Assembly: GCA_035653295.1 (NCBI GenBank)
Contig: DASRCB010000151.1
Span: forward strand, 1-42,667
Source: DASRCB01 sp035653295
GTDB taxonomy: Bacteria > Acidobacteriota > Terriglobia > Bryobacterales > Bryobacteraceae
Reading direction: 5' to 3'
DNA: 42,667 nt
The notes beneath the pieces are model-generated. The model ran no database searches. It saw only the letters and a program-made list of their open reading frames with translations, and was not told where the DNA came from. Positions 15,854 to 23,990 of the stretch are shown here, one piece after another. Numbering within the stretch: the first letter of the stretch is position 1; each line of letters starts with the position of its first letter. Position numbers and translations under genes: made by a program.

Positions 15854-16678
15854 ATGTGCAAACTCCGCACTTGTCTCATTCTGCTGATCGCCTTCGGCGC
15901 CCTGAGCACGGTTCATCCACAGACGAAAAAGAAAAAACTGCTTGCCATTGGCGAAGTGAAAGGATGGCAGCACGATTCCGTATCGCACGCGCTTGCGACC
16001 ATCGAAAAGCTGGGCTACGATTCCGGCCTGTGGGATACGTTTATTCGCACCGATTGCCAGCTGGTGACGAAGAAGAAGGTCCCCGCGGGCAACGCGAAAA
16101 ACCTCAATGACTTCGACGCCGTCGCTTTTTATACCACTGGCGAGCTCGACATGGACGATTCGCAGAAAGCCGACCTGCTCTCCTTCGTGCACGATGACGG
16201 CAAAGGATTCATAGGCATCCACAGCGCGCCGGATACATTCTACAAATGGCCTGAATACGGAGAAATGCTGGGTGGGTATTTCGACGAGCATCCCTGGATG
16301 ACCTTCGATGCTCCGGTAATCGTCGAAGACCCGAATTTCCCAGCCATGAAGGCGTTTCCGCCCTCGTTTACCATTCACGATGAGATTTACCAGCTGAAGG
16401 ACTGGTCGCGCGATAAGTGTCGTGTTCTGATGCGGCTCGATCCGAATAAGATCGATCTCAGCAACCCGCGCGTCCACCGGAAGGATAAGGACTTCGCCGT
16501 CGCGTACGCGAAGATGTACGGCAAGGGACGCGTGTTCTACAGTACTCTCGGCCATGTCACTGAGAACTGGGACCGAAAGGACGTGCAGACGATGTACGTG
16601 GAGGCGATCAAATGGGCGATGGGCATGGAGCCAGGAGATGCCACGCCCCGCCCGCTTCCTCCCGCCCCCATGCAGTGA
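15854..16678 (+). CDS. Secreted ThuA-domain protein
   Basis: This 274-residue protein has a signal peptide (M-C-K-L-R-T, then a hydrophobic core, cut near V-H-P-Q). The rest is a ThuA (trehalose-utilisation type, class I glutamine-amidotransferase-like) domain: F-D-A-V-A-F-Y-T-T-G-E, G-K-G-F-I-G-I-H-S-A-P-D-T-F-Y near residue 115, G-G-Y-F-D-E-H-P-W, then D-E-I-Y-Q-L-K-D-W and G-K-G-R-V-F-Y-S-T-L-G-H. These match the family well. ThuA proteins are linked to sugar oxidation or degradation, but the reaction of the secreted acidobacterial forms is not established. The gene is 50 bases downstream of the slipin gene, with a hairpin between them, and is probably transcribed on its own. Confidence 0.88.
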   Translation: MCKLRTCLILLIAFGALSTVHPQTKKKKLLAIGEVKGWQHDSVSHALATIEKLGYDSGLWDTFIRTDCQLVTKKKVPAGNAKNLNDFDAVAFYTTGELDMDDSQKADLLSFVHDDGKGFIGIHSAPDTFYKWPEYGEMLGGYFDEHPWMTFDAPVIVEDPNFPAMKAFPPSFTIHDEIYQLKDWSRDKCRVLMRLDPNKIDLSNPRVHRKDKDFAVAYAKMYGKGRVFYSTLGHVTENWDRKDVQTMYVEAIKWAMGMEPGDATPRPLPPAPMQ

Positions 16679-16696
16679 CCTGCGGCGCGCCCCCGC

Positions 16697-16890
16697 GCCG
16701 ATTGTGGTGCAAGCCTTTGGCTTGCACACGGCGGGCTCTCAGCCCGGTTCGGTACGAACCGATTTGAAGGTGACTTCAGAAAGCTGCTCGATGGGGGGCA
16801 GCGCCTCGCCCTGCAGCGGGCTCTCAGCCCGCCTCTGGACTTGGACACTCTGCTGAAATGCCGATTGTAGTGCAACCCTTTGGCTTGCAC
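16697..16890. repeat. Cluster of palindromic intergenic repeats
   Basis: A 31-base element occurs at 16697-16727 and 16860-16890 with two mismatches; its core GTGCAAGCC-TTT-GGCTTGCAC is a perfect 9-bp hairpin in the first copy. A second element, GCGGGCTCTCAGCCCG, occurs identically at 16731-16746 and 16816-16831. Between them are a GGTTCG-GTA-CGAACC hairpin (16746-16760) and a TGAAG/CTTCA hairpin. The order is A-B-(hairpins)-B-A. Such arrays fit REP-like or MITE-like elements accumulated in the gap between the ThuA and carboxylase genes. Confidence 0.8.
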
Positions 16891-16951
16891 GGGTTCCCCG
16901 CCAACGACCCCACCATCCGGCATCGCGCCGTTGCGTTACGCTGAAGGCGCA

Positions 16952-18499
16952 ATGTCAACGGATCGGGTTGCAGAACTTCGCCGCCGCCACGCCGCAGCGG
17001 AAGCGGGCGGCGGCCAGGAACGGCGCGACCGGCAGCACAAGGAAGGCAAGCTGGCCGCGCGCGAGCGCATCGACACGCTGCTCGACGAGGGCACGTTCGA
17101 GGAGATGGACAAGCTGGTGCGCCATCGCTGCCGCGATTTCGGCATGGAGTCGCAGGTGGTGGACGGGGATGGCTTCATCAGCGGCTACGGCCTGATCAAC
17201 GGCCGGCCGGTTTTCGTTTTCGCGCAGGACTTCACCGTGTTCGGCGGTTCGCTCTCCGAAACGAATGCGCAGAAAATCGTCAAGATCATGGACCTCGCGC
17301 TCAGGACCGGAGCGCCCGTCATCGGTCTCAACGATTCCGGCGGCGCGCGCATCCAGGAGGGCGTTCTCTCACTCGCGGGCTACGCCGATATCTTCCTCCG
17401 CAACACGCTGTCCAGCGGCGTGATCCCGCAGATCTCGGCCATCATGGGCCCGTGCGCGGGCGGCGCCGTGTATTCCCCGGCGCTCACCGATTTTGTGCTG
17501 ATGGTCAACCACACCAGCCACATGTTCGTCACCGGGCCCGACGTGATCCGTACCGTCACGCACGAACACGTCACCAAGGAGAAGCTGGGCGGCGCGCAAA
17601 CGCATAACAGCATCAGCGGTGTCGCTCACTTTCTCGCCCAGGACGACGCCGATTGCCTCGCGCTCATCCGCGACCTTCTCTCTTATCTGCCGCAGAATAA
17701 TCAGGAGGACGCGCCTGTTGTCCCTTCCAGCGATCCGGCCGACCGCGCCGACGTCGAACTCGACAACATCGTGCCCGCCGACCCCAGCGTGCCCTACGAC
17801 ATCAAAGACGTCATCACTCGCGTGGTGGACAATGCCGAATTCCTCGAAGTTCACGAGCACTACGCCAAAAACATCGTAGTCGGGTTTGCGCGCATGGCGG
17901 GACGCAGCGTCGGCGTCGTCGCCAATCAACCCGCGTTTCTCGCCGGATGTCTGGACATCAACTCATCGGTTAAGGGTGCGCGCTTCGTTCGCTTCTGCGA
18001 TGCCTTCAACATCCCCATACTCACCTTCGAAGACGTGCCTGGGTTTCTGCCCGGGACAGACCAGGAGTTCGGCGGCATCATTCGCCACGGCGCTAAACTC
18101 CTGTACGCATACGCCGAGGCCACGGTTCCCAAAGTCACGGTTATTACCCGCAAAGCGTATGGAGGCGCCTATTGTGTCATGGGATCGAAACATCTCCGTA
18201 CCGATGTGAACCTGGCTTGGCCCACTGCTGAGATCGCGGTCATGGGCGCCGAAGGCGCGGTCAACATTGTTTATAAACGTGAGCTCGCCGCGGCCCACGA
18301 CAACGGCGGAGTGCGCCAGCAGAAGATCGCTGAATTTCGCGAGCGCTTTGCCAGTCCCTTCGTCGCCGCGGAGCGTGGCTTCGTGGATGACGTCATCGAG
18401 CCCCGCGAAACACGCGCGAAAGTGATTCATGCGCTGTCGATGCTGTCGACAAAGGTCGACACTGTGCCGCGCAGGAAACACGGTAATCTGCCCTTGTAA
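16952..18499 (+). CDS. Acyl-CoA carboxylase beta (carboxyltransferase) subunit, propionyl-CoA type
   Basis: The start at ATG 16952 gives 515 residues; the frame is open upstream, but that part is repeat DNA. The protein has the full PccB/AccD-like layout: K-L-A-A-R-E-R-I-D-T-L-L-D-E-G-T-F-E-E at the N-terminus, the first oxyanion region N-D-S-G-G-A-R-I-Q-E-G near residue 127, G-P-C-A-G-G-A-V-Y-S-P-A, D-V-P-G-F-L-P-G-T-D-Q-E, and the second oxyanion region R-K-A-Y-G-G-A-Y-C-V-M-G near 400. It transfers carboxyl from carboxybiotin to propionyl-CoA or a similar acyl-CoA in the cytoplasm. The biotin carboxylase/carrier subunit is not in the window. The length is normal for the family. Confidence 0.94.
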   Translation: MSTDRVAELRRRHAAAEAGGGQERRDRQHKEGKLAARERIDTLLDEGTFEEMDKLVRHRCRDFGMESQVVDGDGFISGYGLINGRPVFVFAQDFTVFGGSLSETNAQKIVKIMDLALRTGAPVIGLNDSGGARIQEGVLSLAGYADIFLRNTLSSGVIPQISAIMGPCAGGAVYSPALTDFVLMVNHTSHMFVTGPDVIRTVTHEHVTKEKLGGAQTHNSISGVAHFLAQDDADCLALIRDLLSYLPQNNQEDAPVVPSSDPADRADVELDNIVPADPSVPYDIKDVITRVVDNAEFLEVHEHYAKNIVVGFARMAGRSVGVVANQPAFLAGCLDINSSVKGARFVRFCDAFNIPILTFEDVPGFLPGTDQEFGGIIRHGAKLLYAYAEATVPKVTVITRKAYGGAYCVMGSKHLRTDVNLAWPTAEIAVMGAEGAVNIVYKRELAAAHDNGGVRQQKIAEFRERFASPFVAAERGFVDDVIEPRETRAKVIHALSMLSTKVDTVPRRKHGNLPL

Positions 18500-18819
18500 A
18501 ATAACCGTAAATCACGCCTCGTAAAGCCTCGAAGAATATAGTTAGTTCCTGTTAGAAGCACATTTTTCCGGGGCTCCGGTAATAAGTATTCAGCCTCATA
18601 TCGCAGCCTGAACTTACAATTCCGGATGTCGGAATTGCGCGGGCCAGGCTTTCCAAAATGCGTATCCGTGGCGCCGAAAGAGGTCAGTCTGAACGCGCGC
18701 TCTCCACAATTCGGAAGCGGAGCCGCGCTGTGCTATGGCCTCTGGTAGCGCAACCGCCAGCGAAATCATGGCGTTCCGGTTGCACTCTATTCCGGCACGG
18801 AGGTTTGTAGCAACGTAGT
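18500..18819. other. 320-base intergenic region before the TonB receptor
   Basis: I see no gene here. The stretch is AT-richer than its surroundings just after the carboxylase stop. The only regulatory element I can point to is the sigma-54-like site at 18769-18784. Confidence 0.5.
18769..18784 (+). promoter_or_regulatory. Candidate sigma-54 (-24/-12) promoter of the TonB receptor gene
   Basis: TGGCGT-TCCGG-TTGCA has the invariant GG and GC with the required 10 bases between them and matches 9-10 of the consensus positions. A transcript start near 18795 would leave a leader of about 25 bases before ATG 18820. A single site of this quality can occur by chance. Confidence 0.4.
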
Positions 18820-21800
18820 ATGAGGAATAGCTTACGGGTATGCCTGTGCGCGCTCGCCGCGGCGTGCATCATCCCGGCTCAGAATCAAACGGCAACAACA
18901 ACGGCAACCACGAACTCCCAGGCAGGCCCTGGAACGCTGGTTGTAACCGTAAGAATGGCCAACGGTACGCCCGTCGGCAACGCGAGCATCCTGCTGGAGA
19001 ACATGGACAGCGGTTACCGCCAGCAGGTAACCACCGATCCGTCCGGGGCTTACACCTTCACCGGCCTGCCGAGTGGGCGCTATCGCATCACTCCGAGCAC
19101 GGCTCAGCTGACCGGTACGCCGTCCGATCCGATCACCTTCGACGCACAGCGCGGCAAAACGGTTGACGCTACGATGCAGACGCCCACCGGTCCGGTAACA
19201 ACGGCCGCCACGAATATCGTCGACTCCCAGACTTCGCTGGACATGACCACGCCCGATATCCGGTATCCCCGGAATACGCACGATGTCGTGTATCTGCCCC
19301 AGCCGAATTACATCGAACAGAACGGGCAGGCATACGGCGCTTATAACCTGTCGCTGCTCGATCCCGGGGTCACCACCAACAACAGCCTGGGCCCGGCCCG
19401 GGGTCCCGTGGTCGGCGGACAGCGGCCCGTCAGCAACAACTTCTATGTCGACGGTATGGACAACAACAACCGAGGCTGGCCCGGTCCGCTGGTTTATGTG
19501 CCGAACGACGCTACAGCGGAATTCGTCGCCTATCACAATCAGTTTGCGCCCGAGTTCGGCCACGCTATCGGAGGTCAGTTCGACAGCATCATCAAGACCG
19601 GCTCGAATGGTTTCCATGGCGAGCTGTATGACTACCTGATGAACCGCAACCTGAACGCGATGGACGCCAGCTTCGCGCGCCAGGGAATTCGTGACTCTCC
19701 AGGCTACGATCAGAACCGCCTGGGCGCCAACGCAGGGTTTGCGATCATCCCGAGCAAGCTGTATTTCTTCGGCGACTTTGAATGGATTCCGCTGCATTAC
19801 GATGCCATTCCGGGATTTGGCGGGATTGTCGCGCCGACTGCCGCGGGATACGCCACTCTGTCCGGTATGAGCGGGATCTCCGCCACGAACCTCGGTGTAC
19901 TCCAGGCAAACGTGCCCGCGGCGACGGCGCAGACCACGTTCCTGAACGTCGGCGGCACGGCCATTCCCGCTGGTTACTCACCGGCGTTCGGTTCTTTCCG
20001 CCAGGATTCGTACGTCGGCGTCGGCGCCCTCGATTGGGACGCCACCGATTCCGATCACGTACACCTCCGTTTCGACGCCAACGACGTCAGCAACAACACT
20101 GGCGGCGCGACGCTTCCGCAGTTCTATACTCCGGTCCGCGATCGATCCTTGGTGTCGAACCTTTCCTGGTACCACAACTTTTCACCGCTATTCGTCAATG
20201 AACTGCGCGTCGGCTATACGCGGTTTGACTCGAGCCTGGGCCGCGGCGCCGGAACCACCTTCCCCGGTCTCACGGCGTTTCCCAACATCTCTATTCTCGA
20301 TACCAACCTGAGCCTCGGTCCGGGACTGCTCGAAACCTCGGGCCTGAACACCTACCAGGGCGCCGATAACATGAGCTTCACCTTCGGCCGCCATCAGGTC
20401 CGCGTCGGTTACGATTACCGCCGCTTCATCGGTCCACTCGCTTACGGCGGTCTCGGGGCGGGGTCGTACGCTTATTCCTCTCTGGCAGGATTTCTCCAGG
20501 ACCTCACGCCCGACATTACGGCCCAGCGTACTTTCGGAAACGCGTACTTCACCGGGAATAACTGGGACGAGTACGCTTTCGCCAACGACCACTGGCAGGT
20601 CTCGCCGAACTTTACTCTCGATCTCGGCGTGACTTACTCCTATGTATCCGTGCCCAACGGATACGCGCAGCAGAGGCTGCTCGCGGGCGCGAGCGTCCCC
20701 GGGACACTGACCTTCCGCTCGCCTTCGACGCAGAATACCAATTTCGCTCCCATCGTCGGAATTGCCTTCTCGCCCGGCTTCGTTAAGAACACCGTCTTCC
20801 GCGCGGGCTTCGGGATGAATTACGACACCACGTATTACAATTCCATCTTCCCGGTCTTCCCCGGCGCGTTCACCCAGTACGCCATGGGCGGGGCCACGCC
20901 CGCCGGCGGTTTCTTCGGATCCGGCGCCATCATGGGCGGAACAACAGGATCCGGGACCGGCACGGGCGCTGCTACACCACAATCCATGGTCACCAGCTAC
21001 GTTCCCAACCAGCGCGTCCCCTACAGCATGCAGTGGAACGCCGGCATCGAACAGAGCTTCGGCCGCTTCGTGCTCGATGTTCGCTACCTCGGCGTCAAAT
21101 CGGTTCACCTGCCGACGGAAGGATTCCTGAACCAGGTTTCCCCGGTCAGCGCTTCGCAGAGCCTGCCGGTGTACTTCACTGCGCCTTCACAGGCGACCCT
21201 GGACTCGCTTACCACCACGCTGGCTTCGCTCCAGGCCACGTCGACGAATCCGCTGGCCTCAGCCGGATTCACCAACCCGATCTCGACCTTCTACAACAAT
21301 GGATGGTCCTGGTATAACGGCCTCCAGGTTCGCGCCTCCCAGCGCTTCTCCGGCGGCTTCCAGTTCCAGGCATCCTACACGTGGAGCCACCTGTTCGACA
21401 ACCTGAGCGGCCCGCTCTACTCCTTCCCGTGGACCACAACCGCATGGGAAATCCAGACCCCGTCGCACACCTCGGTTTACGATCACCGTCAGAACGCATC
21501 TCTCACTGCCCTGTGGGATATGGGCGCTCTGGGTGGACACAGCTTCAACTTCGTTCGTGACGTGCTGACCAACTTCCACATCGGCGGCACATACACGTAT
21601 GAAACGCAGCCGTATCTTCCCATCTTCAGCGGCGCCAACACCGGCCTGACTGCGTTCAACGGCGTCGGCGGCGGCGTGTTCACGAATCCCGGCGGCGCGG
21701 CAGGCATCGGAACCGGCGTCACTCCATTGATGAACAGCTCCGGCCAGGTGGTCGCCTATCAGGCGAACAACCCGAATGCGGGATTCGCTGCCGGGGCGCC

Positions 21801-22095
21801 CGGAACGTTCTCGACCTCGAACCCGCGCTTCGGGTTTAACCCCATCAACAACTTCGACATGATGGCCATCAAAGCCTTCGGCATCCGGGACAAAATCCGT
21901 CTCGAGCTCCGGGGCGACGCTTACAACGTGTTCAACCATCCGCAGTTCACGCTGTCGAACCCGCACGATATCGGCACCATGAATCTCGGCCTGGTAAACC
22001 TGCTCAACCCTGCTTCCGCGGCGTTCGCCAACCCGGGCGCCTTGCTGCCCAGCAACGCCCGCACCCTGCAGGTGGCGATGAAGCTGACCTGGTAA
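18820..22095 (+). CDS. Oar-like TonB-dependent outer-membrane receptor
   Basis: This 1091-residue protein has a signal peptide (M-R-N-S-L-R-V, core to about residue 21), then a carboxypeptidase-regulatory-like domain at about 36-100 (G-T-L-V-V-T-V, G-A-Y-T-F-T-G-L-P-S-G-R-Y). A plug-like region follows, with G-G-Q-R-P-V-S-N-N-F-Y-V-D-G-M-D-N-N-N and G-H-A-I-G-G-Q-F-D-S-I-I-K-T-G-S-N-G-F-H-G near 205-265. The remainder is a long beta-barrel, ending R-L-E-L-R-G-D-A-Y-N-V-F-N-H-P-Q-F and a terminal aromatic (L-T-W), the usual outer-membrane assembly signal. This is the Oar/CarboxypepD_reg family expanded in Acidobacteriota, likely used to take up plant or soil polymers or peptides. The ligand is unknown, and no TonB or SusD-like gene is adjacent. 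Confidence 0.93.
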   Translation: MRNSLRVCLCALAAACIIPAQNQTATTTATTNSQAGPGTLVVTVRMANGTPVGNASILLENMDSGYRQQVTTDPSGAYTFTGLPSGRYRITPSTAQLTGTPSDPITFDAQRGKTVDATMQTPTGPVTTAATNIVDSQTSLDMTTPDIRYPRNTHDVVYLPQPNYIEQNGQAYGAYNLSLLDPGVTTNNSLGPARGPVVGGQRPVSNNFYVDGMDNNNRGWPGPLVYVPNDATAEFVAYHNQFAPEFGHAIGGQFDSIIKTGSNGFHGELYDYLMNRNLNAMDASFARQGIRDSPGYDQNRLGANAGFAIIPSKLYFFGDFEWIPLHYDAIPGFGGIVAPTAAGYATLSGMSGISATNLGVLQANVPAATAQTTFLNVGGTAIPAGYSPAFGSFRQDSYVGVGALDWDATDSDHVHLRFDANDVSNNTGGATLPQFYTPVRDRSLVSNLSWYHNFSPLFVNELRVGYTRFDSSLGRGAGTTFPGLTAFPNISILDTNLSLGPGLLETSGLNTYQGADNMSFTFGRHQVRVGYDYRRFIGPLAYGGLGAGSYAYSSLAGFLQDLTPDITAQRTFGNAYFTGNNWDEYAFANDHWQVSPNFTLDLGVTYSYVSVPNGYAQQRLLAGASVPGTLTFRSPSTQNTNFAPIVGIAFSPGFVKNTVFRAGFGMNYDTTYYNSIFPVFPGAFTQYAMGGATPAGGFFGSGAIMGGTTGSGTGTGAATPQSMVTSYVPNQRVPYSMQWNAGIEQSFGRFVLDVRYLGVKSVHLPTEGFLNQVSPVSASQSLPVYFTAPSQATLDSLTTTLASLQATSTNPLASAGFTNPISTFYNNGWSWYNGLQVRASQRFSGGFQFQASYTWSHLFDNLSGPLYSFPWTTTAWEIQTPSHTSVYDHRQNASLTALWDMGALGGHSFNFVRDVLTNFHIGGTYTYETQPYLPIFSGANTGLTAFNGVGGGVFTNPGGAAGIGTGVTPLMNSSGQVVAYQANNPNAGFAAGAPGTFSTSNPRFGFNPINNFDMMAIKAFGIRDKIRLELRGDAYNVFNHPQFTLSNPHDIGTMNLGLVNLLNPASAAFANPGALLPSNARTLQVAMKLTW

Positions 22096-22122
22096 CGACG
22101 ATCTCTCGATCGGAGTGAATGC

Positions 22123-22160
22123 GGCGCGTCTCGTCAGCCGACGGGGCGCGCCTTCTTTTC
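22123..22160 (+). terminator. Intrinsic terminator after the TonB receptor gene
   Basis: GGCGCGTCTCGTC (22123-22135) pairs with GACGGGGCGCGCC (22140-22152) over 13 bp, including two G-U pairs, around the loop AGCC. TTCTTTTC follows directly. It begins 28 bases after the receptor stop codon and ends at the 3' end of the convergent AlgH-like gene. Confidence 0.85.
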
Positions 22161-22713
22161 AGTGCCCGACCAGCCGCCGCCACAGCGTGTCGGTGTGGGC
22201 ATCGAAGATCAGGTCCGCCGAAGCTGTGGACACGCGCCAGAGCCCGCGCCCGATCTCATCGTCAAGCTGCCCCGGTCCCCAGTTGCACAGCCCGACATAC
22301 ACGCGAATCTGCCGCCCGCCGCCGGCAACCAGGTCACGGATGTGCCCCCGGTCGGCGACAACCCAAACGCCGGGGACGAGAGCCGATCCGCCGGGCTGCG
22401 GCGACCGCCCGCTTGCGAGCGCATTGATCCCGATCGCCACCGGTCCGCCGGCCCACAGCGGGTGGTTCGCGCACGAAGACTTCGCCAGTTCGGGGAAGAG
22501 TGCAGCCATGCTTTCCCCCAGAGGCCGATTCAGCACCACACCGGCGCTCCGATTGCGATCGTGCTGCAAAACCAGAATCACCGTCTCGCTGAAGGCCGGG
22601 TCGTGTGTGCGATCGGTTGCGATCAGTACCGAACCGCGTACCGGCACGGCCGGTTGCGCGCGAATCCCTGCCGCCGCGCCAACCAGCGCGAGGGCTGCCA
22701 ACGTCGCGCGCAT
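22159..22713 (-). CDS. YqgE/AlgH family protein with an apparent signal peptide
   Basis: The 184-residue protein matches the YqgE/AlgH (DUF179) family: G-S-V-L-I-A-T, F-S-E-T-V-I-L-V-L-Q-H, S-A-G-V-V-L-N-R-P-L-G, L-W-A-G-G-P-V, and V-Y-V-G-L-C-N-W-G-P-G-Q-L-D-D-E-I, ending with the usual W-R-V-S-T-A-S-A-D-L-I-F-D. Most family members are cytoplasmic and of unknown biochemical role; AlgH was named from alginate regulation in Pseudomonas. This copy begins M-R-A-T-L-A-A-L-A-L-V-G-A-A-A-G-I-R-A-Q-P, which looks like a cleavable export signal. The gene is convergent with the TonB receptor gene and divergent from the J-domain gene. Confidence 0.88.
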   Translation of the reverse strand: MRATLAALALVGAAAGIRAQPAVPVRGSVLIATDRTHDPAFSETVILVLQHDRNRSAGVVLNRPLGESMAALFPELAKSSCANHPLWAGGPVAIGINALASGRSPQPGGSALVPGVWVVADRGHIRDLVAGGGRQIRVYVGLCNWGPGQLDDEIGRGLWRVSTASADLIFDAHTDTLWRRLVGH

Positions 22714-22809
22714 TCTGCAATCAGCATACGCCAGGCTGCAAATGCGTCCGCCACTGAGGTGAACCCCTGATCGACTGCAGCCTGCGGCCCTGGTAAGGTG
22801 ATCTCAGCG

Positions 22810-23403
22810 ATGTCGCCGTCGCCGGTCAACTACTACGATCTGCTTCAGATCAGCCCCCATGCCGAACTCGATACGATCGAGCGCGTCTACCGCATTCTGG
22901 CGGGCCGCTACGGACCCGCTAACCAGATCACCGGCGATCCCGAACGTTTCCAGCTCCTGACCCAAGCGTATGAGACCCTGCGGGATCCGCTCACGCGGGC
23001 CCGCTATGACCGCACCCTCGAGCAGGGCCAGGCTCAGCCGCTCGCCATCTTCCTGGGCCGCGAGTTCACCGACGGTATCGACGCCGAGGCGAAGATCCGC
23101 ATCGGCGTGCTTTGCCTCCTCTACAGCAAGCGCCGCGCGAATCCCGATTTCGCCGCGCTGTCCCTGCTCGACATGGAAACTCTGATGTCGTTCCCGCGCG
23201 AGAAGCTGCTCTTTGCCATCTGGTATCTACGTTCCAAGCGGTACATCGTGCAGGACGAGCGCTCCAGCTTCACCATAACCTCCGACGGCGTCGACTTCCT
23301 GGAAAGCCAGCTGCCCTCTAATCAAATGCTGTACAAGATCTTCCGCGCATCTGAAGCCGGCGTGATGACGTACCCCAAACAGCTGGCCAGCAAGCCGCAG
23401 TGA
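22810..23403 (+). CDS. Degenerate J-domain protein
   Basis: The ATG at 22810 gives 197 residues (an in-frame GTG at 22798 is possible). Residues 5-70 follow the J-domain pattern: N-Y-Y-D-L-L-Q-I-S-P-H-A-E at the start, then helix II R-V-Y-R-I-L-A-G-R-Y, and the late F-Q-L-L-T-Q-A-Y-E-T-L-R-D-P-L-T-R-A-R-Y-D. The H-P-D tripeptide needed to stimulate DnaK is absent; the loop reads Y-G-P-A-N-Q. The C-terminal 120 residues have no family I recognise but look like a winged-helix fold (L-L-F-A-I-W-Y-L-R-S-K-R-Y-I near 140). It may recruit or bind rather than activate Hsp70. The PilZ gene lies 152 bases downstream. Confidence 0.82.
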   Translation: MSPSPVNYYDLLQISPHAELDTIERVYRILAGRYGPANQITGDPERFQLLTQAYETLRDPLTRARYDRTLEQGQAQPLAIFLGREFTDGIDAEAKIRIGVLCLLYSKRRANPDFAALSLLDMETLMSFPREKLLFAIWYLRSKRYIVQDERSSFTITSDGVDFLESQLPSNQMLYKIFRASEAGVMTYPKQLASKPQ

Positions 23404-23555
23404 GTCCTCTCCTCCTCCCAGGGCGGCAGTACCAGAGCGAAAACCGTCAGGTACCACGCCAAATGGGAAGGAACAGCTATTGTTGCTGCGCGACAACTCT
23501 ATGAAACTAAGAACCGAGCGCGGCACTCTATGGCGCTCCACGGGGGATAACCGAG

Positions 23556-23900
23556 TTGAAGACGAATCGAGACAGCAACGACCGCCGCGCCTCAGATCGC
23601 TTCCCGATTGAACGCGAACTGAAATTCCGGGTGCTGACCCGCAAGAACGGCGACGAGGGCGGCGCGGGCAAAACCGTGAATATGAGCAGTAACGGCGTCC
23701 TGTTTACCACTGACCAGGTGCTTCTTCCCGGCCGCCGTATCGAGGTTGCCATCTCGTGGCCGGCGCAGTTGAACAGCAAAGTAGCCCTGAAGCTGGTGGC
23801 CAAAGGCCGCGTCGTGCGTTTCGAGCCCGGACTGGCCGCTATCGAGATCCAGCAGTACGAATTCCGCACCCAGGCCACGCAACCCTTCCTGGTGCAGTAA
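23556..23900 (+). CDS. PilZ domain protein
   Basis: This 114-residue single-domain protein starts at TTG 23556, about 8 bases after a GGGGG ribosome site. It has both c-di-GMP-binding motifs of PilZ: R-R-A-S-D-R near residue 10 (the R-x-x-x-R element) and N-M-S-S-N-G-V-L-F near 43 (D/N-x-S-x-x-G). A beta-barrel follows, with V-A-I-S-W-P and a later A-K-G-R-V-V-R-F. It probably acts as a stand-alone c-di-GMP receptor that switches a partner controlling motility, polysaccharide or adhesion. No diguanylate cyclase is nearby. Confidence 0.9.
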   Translation: MKTNRDSNDRRASDRFPIERELKFRVLTRKNGDEGGAGKTVNMSSNGVLFTTDQVLLPGRRIEVAISWPAQLNSKVALKLVAKGRVVRFEPGLAAIEIQQYEFRTQATQPFLVQ

Positions 23901-23990
23901 TCACGCGGTCTTTTCCCTCCATGTGAGGTTAGGCGGGTCCGTAACCGGACTCGCCATCTTTTTCCCCGATACAATACTACGCGGCGCCTC

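Noticed and set aside
15497..16729. Minus-strand frame of about 410 codons opposite slipin and ThuA genes
   Set aside because: It is antisense to two genes with clear domains; no recognisable motif.
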